NCBI GenBank assembly: GCA_963575745.1
Contig: CAUYUJ010019249.1
Span: 112,654 to 176,653, forward strand
Direction of reading: 5' to 3'
Origin: Prorocentrum cordatum
Taxonomy: Eukaryota; Sar; Dinophyceae; Prorocentrales; Prorocentraceae
DNA: 64,000 nucleotides
Under the pieces are notes generated by a model. It did no database searches, was not told where the DNA came from, and saw only the letters and a program-made list of their open reading frames with translations. The first letter of the stretch is position 1. Each line of letters starts with the position of its first letter. The translations under genes were made by a program, and so were the position numbers. Below are positions 17,536 through 27,220 of this stretch, piece by piece.

Positions 17536-19971
17536 ATGGCGGCTCCCCAGGTCAACCTCACCATCAACGGCTCCATGGTCGACCAGAGCCCGGCTGGGGA
17601 TGGACCGGTTACGCGTGAGAACCTCAACCGCCGTGTTGACGACATGGTGCACGTTGCTCACGCGTTTACCGTAACCCTCACTAACATGGCGATTAACTTC
17701 CACGGAGCCTACGACAAACACGTTGACGAGGTGCAAAGGGCCGCGGATGACATGGCGAAGAGGATCGAGGAGTTAACGCGGCAGAACGAGGCGCTGATCC
17801 AGGACAGTGACGACGTCAACGAGAATCTCCAAAGGGCGCAGGCGGAGATTAACGCTCTGATGGCGACGATTACGGACCTGAACATTCAGAATCGCGACTC
17901 GGGAGTTAACACGGAGGAGAATGCAAACAAGTATAGGCGCATCAACGACAACATTGGTTACCTCCTGAACACCGCCAAGCGCCTTACCGATAACATCGCG
18001 CCCCTGCAGGACTTCGAGGGTAAACGTGATGCGGCACTACGCCTGTTGGTGGCAGTAACAGAGAGGCTGGAAGGATTACAGAGGTTCTTGCATGACCCGA
18101 TCAACTCCCCGGTTACCAACATCCCGCAGGTTCCTCCGCCGTTACCCGAGCAGCCCCCAACGGCAGTGGCCGCCAAGGCACCTCCCACTGCAGTCAACGC
18201 GGCGGCCGGGGCCAGCCAGCCTCTAGCCCGAGCTGCCGCAGCATCGGGCGCACCCCCGGCTCAGGGCTTTACCGGCACCACGCCCAAGACCGGAGGGTTC
18301 GGTCGATCCGTGTCGCCGAATAAGATCCCGCAGTCAACGTCACCTCGACCTGTTTACAAGAAGACGCCCAAGGCCATGCACGAGCGTAAGCGGGAATTGG
18401 AAGAGTTACTGCAGCTGGGAATGAAGATGGATGAAGATCGTGCACAGGGCAGTCAACGTGACGAAGTAGCAAAAGGCCCTGCCCCGGTGGTGAACGTGAG
18501 GGCGCCCAAGCCGCCTCCTCCAGGCCTTGGTGAGTCAGGTGCATCGAGCAGTGTTAGCGGCATGAATCCCCCGCCTCCGGTGCCCAAGAAGTTATCGACC
18601 CAGCATGTTCCTCCACCGCAGCCTCAAGCCGTTAACCGTACGGACGAGCAGCTTGCGGCATACTCGCGGAACATTGCCAGGGGCATGTACCGCCCACTGT
18701 ACCATGTCAACGGCCGCATGCCCATGGTGAACGACAGGAGCGAGGACCACGACGTCAACTACAAGGTGGAGCCCGACCCCAGGGAGGTAGTCGCGTTAAC
18801 GATGAAGACACGCGACAACTGGCGCAGGTTCGAAGGCAACTTCGTCGGACATGTGGCAAAAGAGGGGTTAACGACTCCAGGTGGTCGATCTATTCCGGGC
18901 AACACGGGGCGGGAACTTAACGACTACGATGAGGTGTTCGTCGACATTTACGGGCAGCACGCCTACGGCTTCCTTGGTTACTCCGTGTTGAAGGGCCCAA
19001 GCAGCTGGAGGTCTCAGTTGACGGAGAAGGAGCTGGAAAAGCACGACGAGTGGGTTGACGCGGTCGGGCACGTACAATCCCTGTTCGACGACGAGTACGT
19101 GCCGCCGATTCACGCTAACGATCTCCACCCAGTGTGGTTCGACGTTCACAGCTGCCCAGACACACAGGTCTACGTCAACAAGGCACCAGAAATGAACGAG
19201 AAACAGCTTAACGGCCTTCTGCTAACGTGGGCCGGGATGCTGCCCCACGGCAACCCCACCGTGGTCTCCGTTAAGCACCTGGTGGAAGACACTTACGGAC
19301 CGCACGGCTACATCTCAACTGGGGTTACCGTGATCAGGTTTGCGACGCACGACCTTGCCATGAACGGGCTCCAGGTGTATTACCGCAACTACTTCATCGA
19401 GGATCTCGAGGTCAGGAGCGCCGAGGAGTTAAAGGGCAGCATCAACAAGCCTCCGGTTTACTGTCACCAGACCATCCTGGACGTCGCTCTTAACGATCAG
19501 GGGTCCATGAGGGCACTCTACCGTGACAACTGGCCTGCCGATCACATCACCGAGCGTAAAAGTGACCACCGCGAGAAGCTCTGTTGGTTTGGGTGGTTGC
19601 CGTGCGACGACTTTGCCAACTGGCTTACCGACCCGGCCTGGACTGTGAACCCGTTTACCGGAGTTGCGGTCGAGGAGCACCTCCGCAACAATCCAGGTGG
19701 TAAACCTCTGCTGAAGGCTCCCCACGCCAGTTACTGGAGGGCCATCGGTACTTACCACAACATTGTGGACGGGCCCACCAAGAGCTTTGACGAGGGGTGC
19801 TGGCTGGACGACGAGGAGCGCATTAACGCGTACCTGGACACCGACTATTACAGCCCCACGCAGGCCCTTAACAGGGCGTCGTCCTATACGGCGGCCAGCG
19901 TGGGGCACCGTGGTTTACCGAAGTCCAGGGGAGCGCGTGCTCCGTCAGTGAGGCGCCCGCGCCGCTCGTAA
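17536..19971 (+). CDS. copia extra ORF (ORF3), function unknown
   Basis: An intact 811-residue ORF between RNase H and the 3' LTR, where standard copia elements have none. The frame is open from 17404, but ATG 17536 (MAAPQVNLTING) is the likelier start because 17404 overlaps pol. Residues about 25-190 are helical with coiled-coil character (VQRAADDMAKRIEELTRQNE). About 195-390 are Pro/Ala-rich and low complexity. About 410-790 look globular and rich in Trp, His, Tyr and Cys. No signal peptide, membrane segment or furin-like site is visible, so an envelope protein is unlikely. I recognise no family. It is more GC-rich than pol, which may mean separate acquisition. Its intactness beside a broken gag-pol suggests recent selection. 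Confidence 0.8.
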   Translation: MAAPQVNLTINGSMVDQSPAGDGPVTRENLNRRVDDMVHVAHAFTVTLTNMAINFHGAYDKHVDEVQRAADDMAKRIEELTRQNEALIQDSDDVNENLQRAQAEINALMATITDLNIQNRDSGVNTEENANKYRRINDNIGYLLNTAKRLTDNIAPLQDFEGKRDAALRLLVAVTERLEGLQRFLHDPINSPVTNIPQVPPPLPEQPPTAVAAKAPPTAVNAAAGASQPLARAAAASGAPPAQGFTGTTPKTGGFGRSVSPNKIPQSTSPRPVYKKTPKAMHERKRELEELLQLGMKMDEDRAQGSQRDEVAKGPAPVVNVRAPKPPPPGLGESGASSSVSGMNPPPPVPKKLSTQHVPPPQPQAVNRTDEQLAAYSRNIARGMYRPLYHVNGRMPMVNDRSEDHDVNYKVEPDPREVVALTMKTRDNWRRFEGNFVGHVAKEGLTTPGGRSIPGNTGRELNDYDEVFVDIYGQHAYGFLGYSVLKGPSSWRSQLTEKELEKHDEWVDAVGHVQSLFDDEYVPPIHANDLHPVWFDVHSCPDTQVYVNKAPEMNEKQLNGLLLTWAGMLPHGNPTVVSVKHLVEDTYGPHGYISTGVTVIRFATHDLAMNGLQVYYRNYFIEDLEVRSAEELKGSINKPPVYCHQTILDVALNDQGSMRALYRDNWPADHITERKSDHREKLCWFGWLPCDDFANWLTDPAWTVNPFTGVAVEEHLRNNPGGKPLLKAPHASYWRAIGTYHNIVDGPTKSFDEGCWLDDEERINAYLDTDYYSPTQALNRASSYTAASVGHRGLPKSRGARAPSVRRPRRS

Positions 19972-20379
19972 ACGGTGACAGGTGACCGGCATGTCTTTCT
20001 TTTACGCTCGCTCTCATCTCCCCTCTCAACCAGGCTTAACAATAGCGTTGCAGTAGACCATTGAGCTGAATCTATTTGCATGTGCATCTCTTATAGTTAC
20101 CGCAGGTATTGGCGCATAAAAAGCGAAAGCAATCAAAACCATATAAATGCTAGCCTGCCGTGTGAACTTTGGATGCTACGTTTAAACTCGTAACTGATTG
20201 AATGTTTACTTGAGCTCACGTTGCATGTCTGAGAGACGTGGTGCTCGTGAACGTTGTTACGTGATATTTCGAATTCGGTGGTGTAGCGATATTCATGCAG
20301 CCTGTCGCTTGATTTAACCTGTCTTTGTGTTTACAAGCACCTCCCCGTCAGCCAATGCGGACTGGCGTCCGAGGGGGGG
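19972..20379 (+). other. copia 3' non-coding region with polypurine tract
   Basis: About 400 bp without ORFs, relatively AT-rich. It ends in gaggggggg (20371-20379), the plus-strand priming polypurine tract directly abutting the 3' LTR. Confidence 0.8.
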
Positions 20380-20554
20380 TGTTAACATGCAAGCATGCGT
20401 GTGACAGGGGAGGAATAGTAACCCTGCTGCCTTTGGCTCAAGTGTTTAACGGTCGAAGCTACATCGACCTGCTTTGCCGTTCGGGAGTATAAAGGTGACC
20501 TATCGTTATCATTGTCGCCAAGCTCCCGTGCAGAACCCTCCTCGGGGTTTTGCA
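20380..20554 (+). repeat. 3' LTR
   Basis: 175 bp, identical to the 5' LTR except c at 20465 (a at 9889). Confidence 0.97.
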
Positions 20555-20660
20555 GGAAGAGGGGGAGGAGGAGAAGGAGAAGGACCAGAGTAGACCAAGG
20601 ATGCAGTAGATCAGGGATGCAGCAACGAGGTTGCAAGGCACCCTCCCGTCCCGAGTCCCA
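20555..20660 (+). repeat. continuation of GGA run with F9 flank
   Basis: The purine run interrupted by the copia insertion continues here. It is followed by gaccagagtagaccaaggat, aacgaggttgcaaggcaccc and tcccgtcc, matching the flank at 9156-9215 and more weakly 8548-8600. Confidence 0.6.
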
Positions 20661-21368
20661 CTACTCGGGCCGAGGTATAAGATCGAGGTCGGTTCCCCTG
20701 ACGTGTTTCGTGCTTGTTGGGCGGTTTTGTGCATCCTGGCGAGGGGTCCCCTGAAGGATGGTTTTTCTGTCCTGGCGGAGGGCCCCCTGTTCTCGGAGGA
20801 TGCTCTTCTGTCCCAGGTCCGGGCGTATCAGAAGCCTCTTCAGGTACGGCAGGCTCATGTCGTGTCGACCGGCGGCGACCCCGCCAGCGGCGTTCAACAT
20901 GGAACGCCGGCGGCGGCGCAGAATCGGTCGATGATGAACGATGGGACGTGGCGGAAACGGCCGACCGCTCCGGACGGGCGCAAGAGCAGTGAAATGGGAC
21001 GGGCTGGGTGGGAGGGGTATGATGCCGGATATGGCGCGGGCGCACCTAGCTTGTCCTTCCCCCCTCGCCCCTCCCCTGTCCTCTCGTCTCCATCCGAATC
21101 CCGTCCCTCCCCTCCCCTTCCCTCCGTTCCCGCCCTTTCCTCTCGCGCCTCCTCTCCCCCTTCCCTCCCAGCTCGCCACCTCTCCGGGAGCAGACCCCAC
21201 GTCGACAACGGGGGAGCCACCGCCCAGGTCGACGCGAGGCGAGCCTGCCGTGCTCGTTGCCACTGCCGGCAGCGCCCCACTGGAGAGACGAGCGCCCGGC
21301 GGGCCTGCCGCTGAGGCCAGGGCCCCCCTGTGCCGCAGAGGACCCTCGGAGATTGATAGACCTCCTAC
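20661..21368. other. unassigned sequence
   Basis: No feature is recognised. 21055-21180 is a C/T-rich tract. ORFs on both strands lack recognisable domains and are probably chance. Confidence 0.4.
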
Positions 21369-21507
21369 CCTGACACGTCGATGAAGGAATTGGCCGTTTT
21401 CGGTTCGCGAGAGGGCGTCGCGGCCGTCGTTTTTGCGGGTCCAGGTCCGTCGATTTCGGCCCTAGGTCGTTTTCACTGAGGGGAGGTTTGCTAAAGGGAG
21501 GCTTGTC
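21369..21507 (+). repeat. dispersed repeat F5, copy 1
   Basis: About 140 bp closely related to 32446-32582. Shared blocks are tgacacgtcgat, ccgttttcggtt, cgagagggcg and aggtcgttttcact. The second copy interrupts the LINE at 29.4-36.2 kb. Confidence 0.75.
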
Positions 21508-21542
21508 CACCGCCGAGACCCGGGTGGCACGACCCTGGTGTT

Positions 21543-21595
21543 AAGTCGGGCCTGTCCCTCTGCAGGAGGAATGTTCAAAATTAGTAAAATGATCC
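21543..21595 (+). repeat. dispersed repeat F7, copy 2
   Basis: aagtcgggcctgtccctctg, then caggaggaatgttcaaaa, matching 6675-6728. Confidence 0.6.
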
Positions 21596-21649
21596 TGGCG
21601 AAGGACCCAACCATATGAAGCTTTGGGTACCGCAGTTGTGAATATCTTC

Positions 21650-22955
21650 TTCGGTGGAGCTCACTATGGGGCCACGAAGCACTGCGCTGGGCGGGGGGGG
21701 AACGCATGCGGGCGGTAGGTAGCACTGGGGCCGTCGGCACGAAGCGCTACACTGGGTGGGTGAAAATACCAAATTAGGCGTGTGGGACGCATGCGGGCGG
21801 TCCCATCGGGAGCTTCGGTGGAGCTCCCCATGGGGCCGCGAAGCGTTGTAAAGGGTGGGTGAAAATGCCAAATTGGGCGTGGGGGGCGCATGCGGGCGGC
21901 CCCACTGGGGGCTTCGGTGGGGCTCCCTATGGGGCCACGAAGCGCTGGATTGGGTCGGTGAAAATGCCAAAGTTGGTGTGGGGGACGGAGCGCTGTACTG
22001 GGTGGGTGACAGTGCCAAATTGGGTGTGGGGGACGCATGCGGGCGGTCCCACTGGGGGCTTCGGTGGGGCTCCCTATGGGGCCACGAAGCGCTGTACTAG
22101 GTGGGTGACAATGCCAAGTTGGGTGTGGGGGACGCATGCGGGCCGTCCCACTGGGGGCTTCGGTGGAGCTCCCTATGGGGCCACGAACCGCTGTACTGGG
22201 CGGGTGAAAATGCCAAATTGGGCGTGGGGGGCGCATGCGGGCGGTCCCACTGGGGACTTCGGTGGAGCGTTCGATGGGGCCACGAAACGATGTACTGGGT
22301 GGGTGACTATGCCAAGTTGGGTGTGGGGGACGCATGTGGGCGGTCCCATTAAAAGGATACTAAAGGCTTCGGTGGGGCTGGCTCCCTATTGGGCCACGAA
22401 GCGCTGTACTGGGTGGGTGAGAATGCCAAGTTGGGTGCGGGGGACGCATGTGGGCGGTACCACTGGGGGCTTCGGTGGAGCTCCCTATGTATGGGGTCAC
22501 GAGGCGCTGTACTGGGTGGGTGAAACTACCAAATTAGGCGTGTGGGACGCATGCGGGCGGTCCCATTGGGAGCTTCGGTGGAGCTCCCCATGGGGCCGCG
22601 AAGCGTTGTAAAGGGTGGGTGAAAATGCCAAATTGGGCGTGTGGGGGACGCATGCGGGCGGTCCCACTGGGAGCTTCGGTGGAGCTCCCTATGGGCCCAC
22701 GAAGCGTTGTACTGGATGGGTGAAAATGCCAGATTGGGCGTGGGGGGCGCATGCGGGCGGTCCCACTGGGGGCTACGGTGGAGCTCCCTATGGGGACACG
22801 AAACGCTGTACTAGGTGGGTGAAATGCCACATTCGGTGTGGGGGGCGCACGCGGGCGGACCCATTGGGGGCGTTGGTGGAGCTCCCCATGGGGCCACGAA
22901 GCGTGCGAGGGGTGTGCCAAAGTGGGCGTGGAGGGCGCATGCGGGAGGGGGAAGA
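21650..22955. repeat. 99-bp tandem satellite, about 13 copies
   Basis: The unit begins cttcggtggagctccctatg and includes gcatgcgggcggtcccac. Since 99 is 33 codons, frames stay open on both strands: a plus ORF at 21859-22611 repeats a 33-residue Gly/Trp-rich unit, and a minus ORF at 21664-22335 a Pro-rich one. Copies differ by scattered substitutions and a few indels (for example a 12-bp insertion near 22351). I treat it as satellite DNA, but a repetitive protein is not excluded. Confidence 0.85.
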
Positions 22956-23394
22956 AGACCCACCACCACAGGATGGTGGGGAACAATAGTTTGGGGGCAA
23001 TGCTTATATTTGTTGTAACATTTTTGGAGTGCTTGGGGTATATCTAGCTGTTCGCCCAAAATCCCCTTGTATGGGGGGGGGACAGGCCCGACCTAACCCT
23101 GGCGTTGGGTTGCGCACATCCCGAATCACTGTTGTGCCATCGGATGCGCGGGAACGGCGAACGCCCCGACCGCGGAGCTGCCACGGCGCCTGCGGCAACG
23201 AACCATGCGAGGATTAGCAGTCGATCGACGAGGATCAGCTGGGATGTTCCGTGCGCCCACCCCCGAAGCCCCTTTCCCGAAAGCAAGCATCCTCAGAAAG
23301 TCGCCCGCCGTCTTTTCGGGGCCTGGTGGGCAGCACAGAGAGGATGTCCAGGAAAGTCCAGGGTGCAGAGGGGGCGCGCATCAGGAAACCACCT
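22956..23394. other. unassigned sequence
   Basis: No gene is recognised. 23060-23110 contains a weak inverted match to the F7 core (cgggcctgtcccccc when reversed). Confidence 0.4.
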
Positions 23395-23580
23395 GGTGTT
23401 CGTCAGGGTGCCCTGGGTTTCTTCGCTCCTCGCGCTGCGCGATGACTTCCCGCGGCCGTTGAAGAAGCTGCTGCGTTCAGGGTGCCCTGGGCTTTCCCCG
23501 AGTCGCACCTCCTGCGCGGGTCTTCAGGGCTGTTTTCGTTTGTGTGCGAGGGTTTCTTGCGGCCGCGCCCTCACAGTAAG
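23395..23580 (+). repeat. dispersed repeat F1, diverged copy
   Basis: Contains cagggtgccctgggtttctt and, about 160 bp on, ggtttcttgcggccgcgcc, the two ends of the family seen at 4258-4412. The middle is diverged and holds a second gggtgccctggg. Confidence 0.5.
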
Positions 23581-23819
23581 TCCATGGAAGTGTTGGGGCC
23601 AGCGCGCGCCAAGGAAGTTCAAGGAAGGCTGTTTTGGGGGGCCCGGCAAGTCCAGGGAAGCGATCCAGCAACAGCCATCCCTCCGCGGAAGCGTTGCCCA
23701 ATTTTTCGAGTTCTGGTCGTGCAGAGTGCGGGAGCGTCGGGCAAGAGCGACATTGTGAAGAGGAGCCGCCCGCAATCCGTGCAGCGTTGGCACAATGCGG
23801 ATTTTCGGTCGTAAAGCTC

Positions 23820-25080
23820 GAGAAGGTCTTATGCGAGAGCCTCCGATTTTGAAAAGGAAGCGCACCCTATGCTTCTAACACTTGGACGCGTTCAAGACGA
23901 ACGTGCGCATTTTGAGAACCACCCATCTCCACCCTTGAAACTGCCGCGAACTGTCAAGGCGAATGTGCGAAGCGCTAAGGCGAGAACGCAATTTTGAAGA
24001 TGACCAGCCCATCCGTCCTTTAACTTGGCAGAGACGAATGCACGTGGAGCTAAGGCGAGAGCCGAATGTACACAACAACCAGCCATCCACGCGTTTGATT
24101 GTTGGAGTTCTTCAGACTTCAGATCGGAAATTACTAGCAAGTCTCAAGCGAAATTCCCGACCCGACCTACGGATTCGTTTGGTGGTGCGACAGGGGAGAG
24201 GTATCCATTTGGACGAGGGATGGGGGGGACGTACATACAAGGATGGGAAGGGGAAGGAGAAAACGGAGGTGGATGGTATTGGGGAAGAGGAGGCGGGGGA
24301 GGAGGAGGATGAGGAAACCGTTTTGTCCCAAGTCACATCATAATTCCCTGCAAGCCCTCCGTTTCACTATAAGGAAAAGCCTTTTTGAAAAACCATCGCG
24401 CACTTAGCCTGCCAGTCAGACCAGAGCCCCGTTTTGAAAAGAGACTGTTTTTCATGCATGCTTGCAGACGAATGTTGCGGAATACGAACCGGTATGATCA
24501 TACGATTCAACAAGGTGTCTACACAGTTCCCCGTTTTGGAAAAAATCACCCCCATGTGTGCACTTGTTTCCACAGGCATGCGCGTCTGGTCATGAGCACT
24601 GGAGGTGTTCAGTTTTCGGTTCTACGTTTCCAGAAGCGTCAAGCGAAAACCCAAGTTTGAAAATAAGCCGCCCCCACCCATGTACCTCTCGCAAACCCTT
24701 AGGACGGATGTGCGCGGCGCTGCGGCGATGACCCTAAGAGCCGTCCTCCTTCCTTCAAGCTGCTGCAAAGGCTCAGAGGAGAAAGCGCGCCACGCTATAA
24801 GGCGAGAGCCCCATCCAGAAAAAGAGCAGGCGTCCATTCGTGAAGCCGCTGCAGACGTGTACGGCGAGTGTGCGTGGCGCCGAGGTGAGAGCCTCATCTG
24901 GAGAACGACGCAAGCCCCGTCCGTGCCACTGCTGCAAGCGTTGCAGGTGCATGCTCGCGGCGCTAAGGCGAGAGCCCCTCTGTAGCTCACTTCTGCAGCT
25001 CTTCCGAGTTGTTTAGCTGAACGCTCGCGGCGCCAAGGCCAGAGTTCCATTCTGAAAAAGGCAAATGCTCTAACCGGGTA
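23820..25080 (+). repeat. decayed tandem array, unit about 80 bp, containing F8 copy 2
   Basis: Recurring words gacgaatgtgcg, cggcgctaaggcgagagcc and a gccgccc/catcc block come round every 75-90 bp. Good instances are near 23960, 24030, 24710, 24800, 24860, 24955 and 25030. From 24113 an aagtctcaagcgaaattc through gtggtgcgacagg block matches the second part of the composite repeat at 8860-9215. Divergence between units is high, so the array is old. No coding function is seen. Confidence 0.6.
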
Positions 25081-25520
25081 GCTACTTCGAGTTGTAAGCC
25101 TCAGGGTCGTAACCAACAGGGATCATTTATCCATGATGAATTATTGATGGAGGCGGAGGCGGCGAAGGAAGAGGATGCAGGCGAGGAGGCGAAATTTTCC
25201 TCCCGTGCCGCTTTTCCCCCTGACCTCCTTCCCCTCACCCGCGATCCTGCCTGCCCTTTGTGTGGCCACTGCCCTGGAACCTCGATGTCCTGGGTCACGC
25301 GTCTTGGGATCACGCCCGGGAGGGCGACCTGCCTCCCTCGCTCCGCGGAGGGCTCCGTGGGCACCCCGGTCGGCCCCCTCGGAGGCACGCCCTTGGTCCC
25401 TGAGCCTCGGCCCTGGGTCCCAGCTCCGTGTCCCTCGCTCCGAGGTCGCTGGCTGGCTCGGCCAGGACCGGGCCCGTCGGAGGGCGGGGCCCCTGGCGAC
25501 GGCTCCTGCCGTGCTCTCTC
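25081..25520. other. unassigned GC-rich sequence
   Basis: No recognisable gene or repeat. The plus and minus ORFs lack known domains. Confidence 0.4.
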
Positions 25521-25670
25521 CGAGGCGGGGATTTATACATGACCACCGCCTGGAGGATCAGTTTTCGGGGACCTCGCAGGCGGTGGATATGGATATATTC
25601 GGGCCCCCCGGGGGCCAAAATATATCCATATCCACCGCCAGGCGGTGGATATGGATAAATCCCCGCCTCG
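25521..25670. mobile_element. 150-bp nested hairpin element
   Basis: The outer 33-bp arms (cgaggcggggattta at the left and its inverse ending at 25670) match at 30 of 33 positions. An inner inverted pair of ggcggtggatatggatatat surrounds a gggcccccc centre. The word ggtggatatggat appears in both arms, so the element is a palindrome within a palindrome. It is non-coding and foldback or MITE-like. Confidence 0.7.
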
Positions 25671-25719
25671 CACTCTCATCGATAACGACCCGCGTCTTCG
25701 TCGTGCGGGCTGCGCGGTA

Positions 25720-25885
25720 CAGCAGGAGCCCGACCGCAAGAAGGCTTCCACAAGAAGCCCAACCCTGAGACCCCAGGACGCCCCTGGATTTTCTGGCGTG
25801 AGAACGGCACGCTGCCCGCAGCAAGGCCATCGAAACCCAAGAAACCCAGGGCACCCTGGAGGCAAGCGGGGGTGCTTCTTGGCAT
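25720..25885 (-). repeat. dispersed repeat F1, inverted copy
   Basis: The reverse complement matches 4258-4412 over its whole length: gaccgcaagaag at one end and cccagggcaccctggaggca near the other. Confidence 0.75.
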
Positions 25886-26069
25886 GGGTCTCCACTGTGG
25901 TGCAGTGTGCCCCTGCCGGCACGCCCTCACGTTTCTGTGATTGCCTTGGCGCCCTGGCCCCCACCAAGGATCGGAGTTTGCCGAAGCGCTCGCTGCGCTT
26001 ACGTACCCATTGGTCGTTGAAAGCAGGTATGTTTGGAGTCTCGGCTTCCAAATCTATTTTAAGCGCCTT

Positions 26070-26109
26070 CCCGTGGCCAGTTTGGCTCAAGGGCTCCAGT
26101 TCGACTCAA
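26070..26109 (+). other. tandem spliced-leader relics
   Basis: 26070-26090 matches the last 21 bases of the DinoSL at 19 positions (mismatches at 26074 and 26079). 26095-26109 is a second, weaker copy of its last 15 bases (12 of 15). Such relics mark trans-spliced mRNAs that were reverse transcribed back into the genome, and tandem relics mean more than one cycle. Confidence 0.75.
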
Positions 26110-27220
26110 GACACCCCGCTAGAGCAGCAGGGCCGATCACACATCATGGTAGAGCCATCGTGAGTCTCCCAGTTTTTGCTATCTCCTACTTGCTAATACC
26201 ACTGGCCGCATGTATGACCAGCATTCACTGGATTGTCATGTCACACCTAGTGTTCGCTGGTGTGGGAAGGATTGAGCCAACAGGTGATGGTACAACGCGC
26301 GATGTTGCTGTCTGCGTCAGTGGTTTCCCGCGCCATTTCGACACGACAGTTCCTCGGGATGTGTCTGATTGGCCACTGGATCTGCAGCATATCAAGAGCT
26401 TCTTCCCGCTTTCGGTGAGACAGTCTTTCGAGCTGCGGCTCATGGCTTCGCAGTACAAGCTAACAGGCGTTGATACAATCAAGGACCCCTTGTACCCAAG
26501 CTTGGACGTGTTCGATGTCTTCGTGTTCGTTCCTCTCGCGAAAGACTCTGGCGGATTGAGGGCCTCCCGCATGTGCTCGGCCTTTGAGCCTCGTGGCGGC
26601 AACCGCAGTGCGCATCGCATATTCTGCGAATGGGGACGCGACCGCCTCTTGACTTTAAAAGACTGGGCCTGGCTTGCTGGCAGATAAACATGTTAAGTCT
26701 GTGGTCGGTACATCCGTTCTTTCCACTGGTGCAGCAATTACTGGGCCATGCTCGTTGCAGCAGAATGATTCGTACCAGCGAGTTCAGAATGGGGCTGAGA
26801 TACTCCTGGGTCATGAGGTTGTGAGCAGACAATATTTGTTGTACAGTTCCCGAGATCAGCATGGCAAGTGATGGCGCAGAGCCCGTCTCATGACAACACA
26901 ATCTTCATAAGAGTTTCAGATTTTACTGGAGGACATTCATACGGAAGTGATGACATCTTCGGGATCGGTAAGCCGCCGATCATGCATGCATTCCTAGACC
27001 GCGCATTCGACTCCGCACGAATGGTGTACGGCGTACATGTTGGGTGGCTGCCCTTTGTGGTCATCTTTGGTGAGGGGCTTTTCTCCGGAGATGCATGCGA
27101 CGAGCTGGTCGACGTCATATCACAAAGGCCAGATGCAGCAAGTTCTTGGCCTTTACTTCCATGTTTCCCAATGAGAGCTTGCCTCTTTAGGGGTCCTAGC
27201 GGATTCATATGGTTAGGTTA
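26110..27220 (+). pseudogene. probable retroposed host gene copy, glycosyltransferase-like
   Basis: Intronless coding sequence lies just downstream of the spliced-leader relics. One frame runs to 26687: a hydrophobic stretch (VFAISYLLIPLAACM), then VAVCVSGFPRHF, DVFDVFVFVPLAKDSGG and a Cys-containing region. A second frame, 26868-27221, has SYGSDDIFGIGKPPIMHAFLDRAF. The order of a VCxSG..R.F start, a DVFxxV strand and a DDxFxIG..xxM block recalls a family of secreted or membrane glycosyltransferase-like proteins common in algae, but the match is weak and from memory. At least one frameshift and a stop at 26686 break it. The AT-richer composition fits coding origin. It could also be an unrelated decayed gene. 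Confidence 0.4.

Larger units (their letters stand above)
9804..20554 (+). mobile_element. full-length Ty1/copia-type LTR retrotransposon, 10,751 bp
   Basis: Two 175-bp LTRs (9804-9978, 20380-20554) start TG, end CA and differ at one base (9889 a, 20465 c). The 5-bp duplication ggaag flanks the element (9799-9803, 20555-20559). The domain order gag, protease, integrase, RT, RNase H marks the copia superfamily. Against the usual copia length of about 5-6 kb it is twice as long, owing to a methyltransferase-like domain before the RT and an extra 812-codon ORF after RNase H. One difference in 175 bp points to a very recent insertion. Yet the coding frame carries two stops and several shifts, so either it moved in trans, or the breaks are recoding sites, or some are assembly errors. 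Its base composition is clearly more AT-rich than the flanking DNA. Confidence 0.95.

Noticed and set aside
17536-19971. Envelope gene making the copia element retrovirus-like
   Set aside because: No signal peptide, membrane anchor, cleavage site or paired cysteine pattern is visible.
21650-22955. CRISPR-like array
   Set aside because: Units are contiguous 99-bp repeats without spacers, in a eukaryotic sequence.
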